From Paractinoplanes rishiriensis (lineage in GTDB: Bacteria > Actinomycetota > Actinomycetes > Mycobacteriales > Micromonosporaceae), in NCBI RefSeq assembly GCF_016862375.1, contig NZ_BOMV01000001.1, forward strand, positions 248,001-312,000: 64,000 nt of DNA, given 5' to 3'. Under the pieces are notes generated by a model. The model was not told the origin of the DNA and made no database searches. It saw nothing but the letters and a program-made list of their open reading frames with translations. Positions 62,774-64,000 of this stretch are shown here, piece after piece. A program made the translations under genes and the position numbers. The stretch's first letter is position 1. Each line of letters starts with the position of its first letter.

Positions 62774-64000
62774 TCAGCGCGGGTGGACCACGGCGGCCGC
62801 ACCACCGCCGCGCCGGACCGGTTCGGCCGAGGCGATCATGCCGCCGCGGCCGGTGAACTCGATGGCGGTGGCCGCGCCCAACTCGGGTGCGTCGACGGTG
62901 GTGAAGGCATGGCCCAGCGGGGTCAGCTGCGGCCCGTAGGTGGTGCGGAACGCGGCCTCGGCCTGGATGCCGGCCGAGTTGCGCTGCGAGGCCCGCGGCG
63001 CGGCCATCGCGTCGGGCAGGCTCATGCCCAGCACCACCCGGTTGAGCAGCACCTGGAGCACGGTAGTGATGATGGTGGCGCCGCCCGGCGAGCCGAGGGC
63101 CAGGAACGGCTTGCCGTCCTTCAGCACGATCGTGGGCGACATCGAACTGCGCGGCCGCTTGTTCGGGCCGGGCAGGTTGGGGTCGGGCGCGGTGCCCTGC
63201 GTACCGGTGAAGTTGAAGTCGGTCAGCTCGTTGTTGAGCAGGAAGCCGCGACCCGGCACGACCATCGCGTTGCCGCCGGTCTGCTCGATGGTGAAGGTGT
63301 ACTCCACCACGTTGCCCCAGCGGTCGGCCACGGTCAGGTTGGTGGTGCTGACGCCCTGCTCGACCGGTCCGCCCACCGGCGCCGGGGTGCAGCCGGTCGC
63401 GGTGATGTCACCGGGCGGCACCGGCTTGGTCAGCGCCCGGGTCGGGGAGATCTGGCACTCGCGCTGGGCGGCCCAGGAGTCCGAGATCAACTTCTTCAGG
63501 ACCGAGGGAGACGTGTACGCGCCGACGTAGCGGTTCCGGTCGGCGAAGGCCAGCGCGGACGCCTCGAGGTAGTAGTGCAGCGCCTTCGTCACGTCCCGGC
63601 CGTCGACCCGGGCCCGCTCGAGGATGTTGAGCGCCTCGCCGACCGCGACGCCGCCGCTGGACGGGGTGGACATGCCGTAGACGGTCAGGTCGCGGAACTG
63701 CGATTTCGTCGGCGCCGGGTGCCGCAACTCGTAGCCGGCCAGGTCGGCCGTGGTCAGCGTGCCGGGCCGGATCGGGAAGGTCCAGGTGCCGACCGGGGTG
63801 TCGGAGACCGGCGGATGCTGCACGGTCCGCACGATGTCGCGGCCGACCAGGCCCCGGTAGAAGACGTCGATGCCCTGGCGGGCGATCAGCCGGTAGGTGT
63901 CGGCGAGGTCGGGGTTGCGCTGCACCGAGCCGACCGCGGGCGGGGCGCCGCCCGGCAGGTAGAGCTCGGCGGTCGCGTCGAACTGGCCGAACGCGGCCGC
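62774..64000 (-). CDS. ggt: Gamma-glutamyltransferase (N-terminus beyond window)
   Basis: The frame is open to the right edge, so only the C-terminal 408 residues are seen; the GTG at 63925 is internal. Visible GGT features: LYLPGGAPPAVGSVQRNPDLADTYRLIARQG, the autocleavage/nucleophile Thr region GVSTTNLTVADRWGNVVEYT, GRGFLLNNELTDF, and GSPGGATIITTVLQVLLN which forms the substrate-carboxylate pocket. Enzyme is normally exported and cleaves glutathione or transfers gamma-glutamyl groups; in mycothiol producers it often acts on other gamma-glutamyl substrates. Confidence 0.93.
   Translation of the reverse strand, partial: AAAFGQFDATAELYLPGGAPPAVGSVQRNPDLADTYRLIARQGIDVFYRGLVGRDIVRTVQHPPVSDTPVGTWTFPIRPGTLTTADLAGYELRHPAPTKSQFRDLTVYGMSTPSSGGVAVGEALNILERARVDGRDVTKALHYYLEASALAFADRNRYVGAYTSPSVLKKLISDSWAAQRECQISPTRALTKPVPPGDITATGCTPAPVGGPVEQGVSTTNLTVADRWGNVVEYTFTIEQTGGNAMVVPGRGFLLNNELTDFNFTGTQGTAPDPNLPGPNKRPRSSMSPTIVLKDGKPFLALGSPGGATIITTVLQVLLNRVVLGMSLPDAMAAPRASQRNSAGIQAEAAFRTTYGPQLTPLGHAFTTVDAPELGAATAIEFTGRGGMIASAEPVRRGGGAAAVVHPR

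Overview
The window is very GC-rich with strong GC3 bias, tightly packed genes, ATGA/GTGA stop-start overlaps and frequent GTG starts. It carries treXYZ trehalose synthesis, a LAL/LuxR regulator, a mycothiol-type MDMPI domain, DUF4360 and EACC1 families and a PAC2 protein. This points to a filamentous actinobacterium, most likely Micromonosporaceae (Actinoplanes-like). No rRNA, tRNA or CRISPR array was seen.

Region 1 (1-9.1 kb) is purine/ureide catabolism. On the plus strand: allantoinase, allantoicase, malate synthase and a DUF6986 aldolase-like protein. On the minus strand: OHCU decarboxylase, hydroxyisourate hydrolase, uricase and an 8-oxoguanine/guanine deaminase-like enzyme. Together they take urate through 5-hydroxyisourate, OHCU, allantoin and allantoate to ureidoglycolate/glyoxylate and on to malate. 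A ZIP-type metal transporter lies between the two arms. No recognisable ureidoglycolate lyase is present.

Region 2 (9.2-27.5 kb) is chromosomal core: HrpB helicase, a degenerate 6-pyruvoyl-tetrahydropterin-synthase-like protein, a membrane GGDEF-EAL protein, a PP2C phosphatase, a membrane-protein/solute-binding-domain pair, the treX-treY-treZ operon, and a LAL regulator coupled to a zinc-finger/MDMPI fusion.

Region 3 (27.5-32.5 kb) starts with a 1.6-kb gene-free stretch holding a heptamer tandem repeat and dispersed copies of an ACAAGATCT-centred element. It continues with DUF4360, ketopantoate reductase, a UBP zinc finger and a CPA1 antiporter.

Region 4 (32.6-37.7 kb) is a five-gene, fully overlapping operon: OleA/FabH-like ketosynthase, GT2 glycosyltransferase, OleC-like adenylating enzyme, small cytochrome P450 and OleD-like reductase. 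It looks like a compact, uncharacterised lipid/beta-lactone-type pathway.

Region 5 (37.6-40.9 kb) has a lipoprotein, EcsC, PAC2 and a nucleotidyltransferase.

Region 6 (40.9-53.8 kb) is an accessory/conflict island: a caspase fused to a VOC domain with its EACC1 partner and a methyltransferase, a damaged secreted-type gene, an OLD-family nuclease, a Tn7-like transposition module (TnsA, TnsB, TnsC/TniB, TniQ), a minimal relaxase plus MobC-like pair, short-repeat clusters, and a lone gene behind a DNA-damage-like promoter.

Region 7 (54-64 kb) returns to core content: MerR/DUF4188/DUF4326, a membrane protein and SBP56 (methanethiol-oxidase family) behind an orphan histidine kinase, trmB, a TolB-like protein and the C-terminal part of a gamma-glutamyltransferase running off the window.
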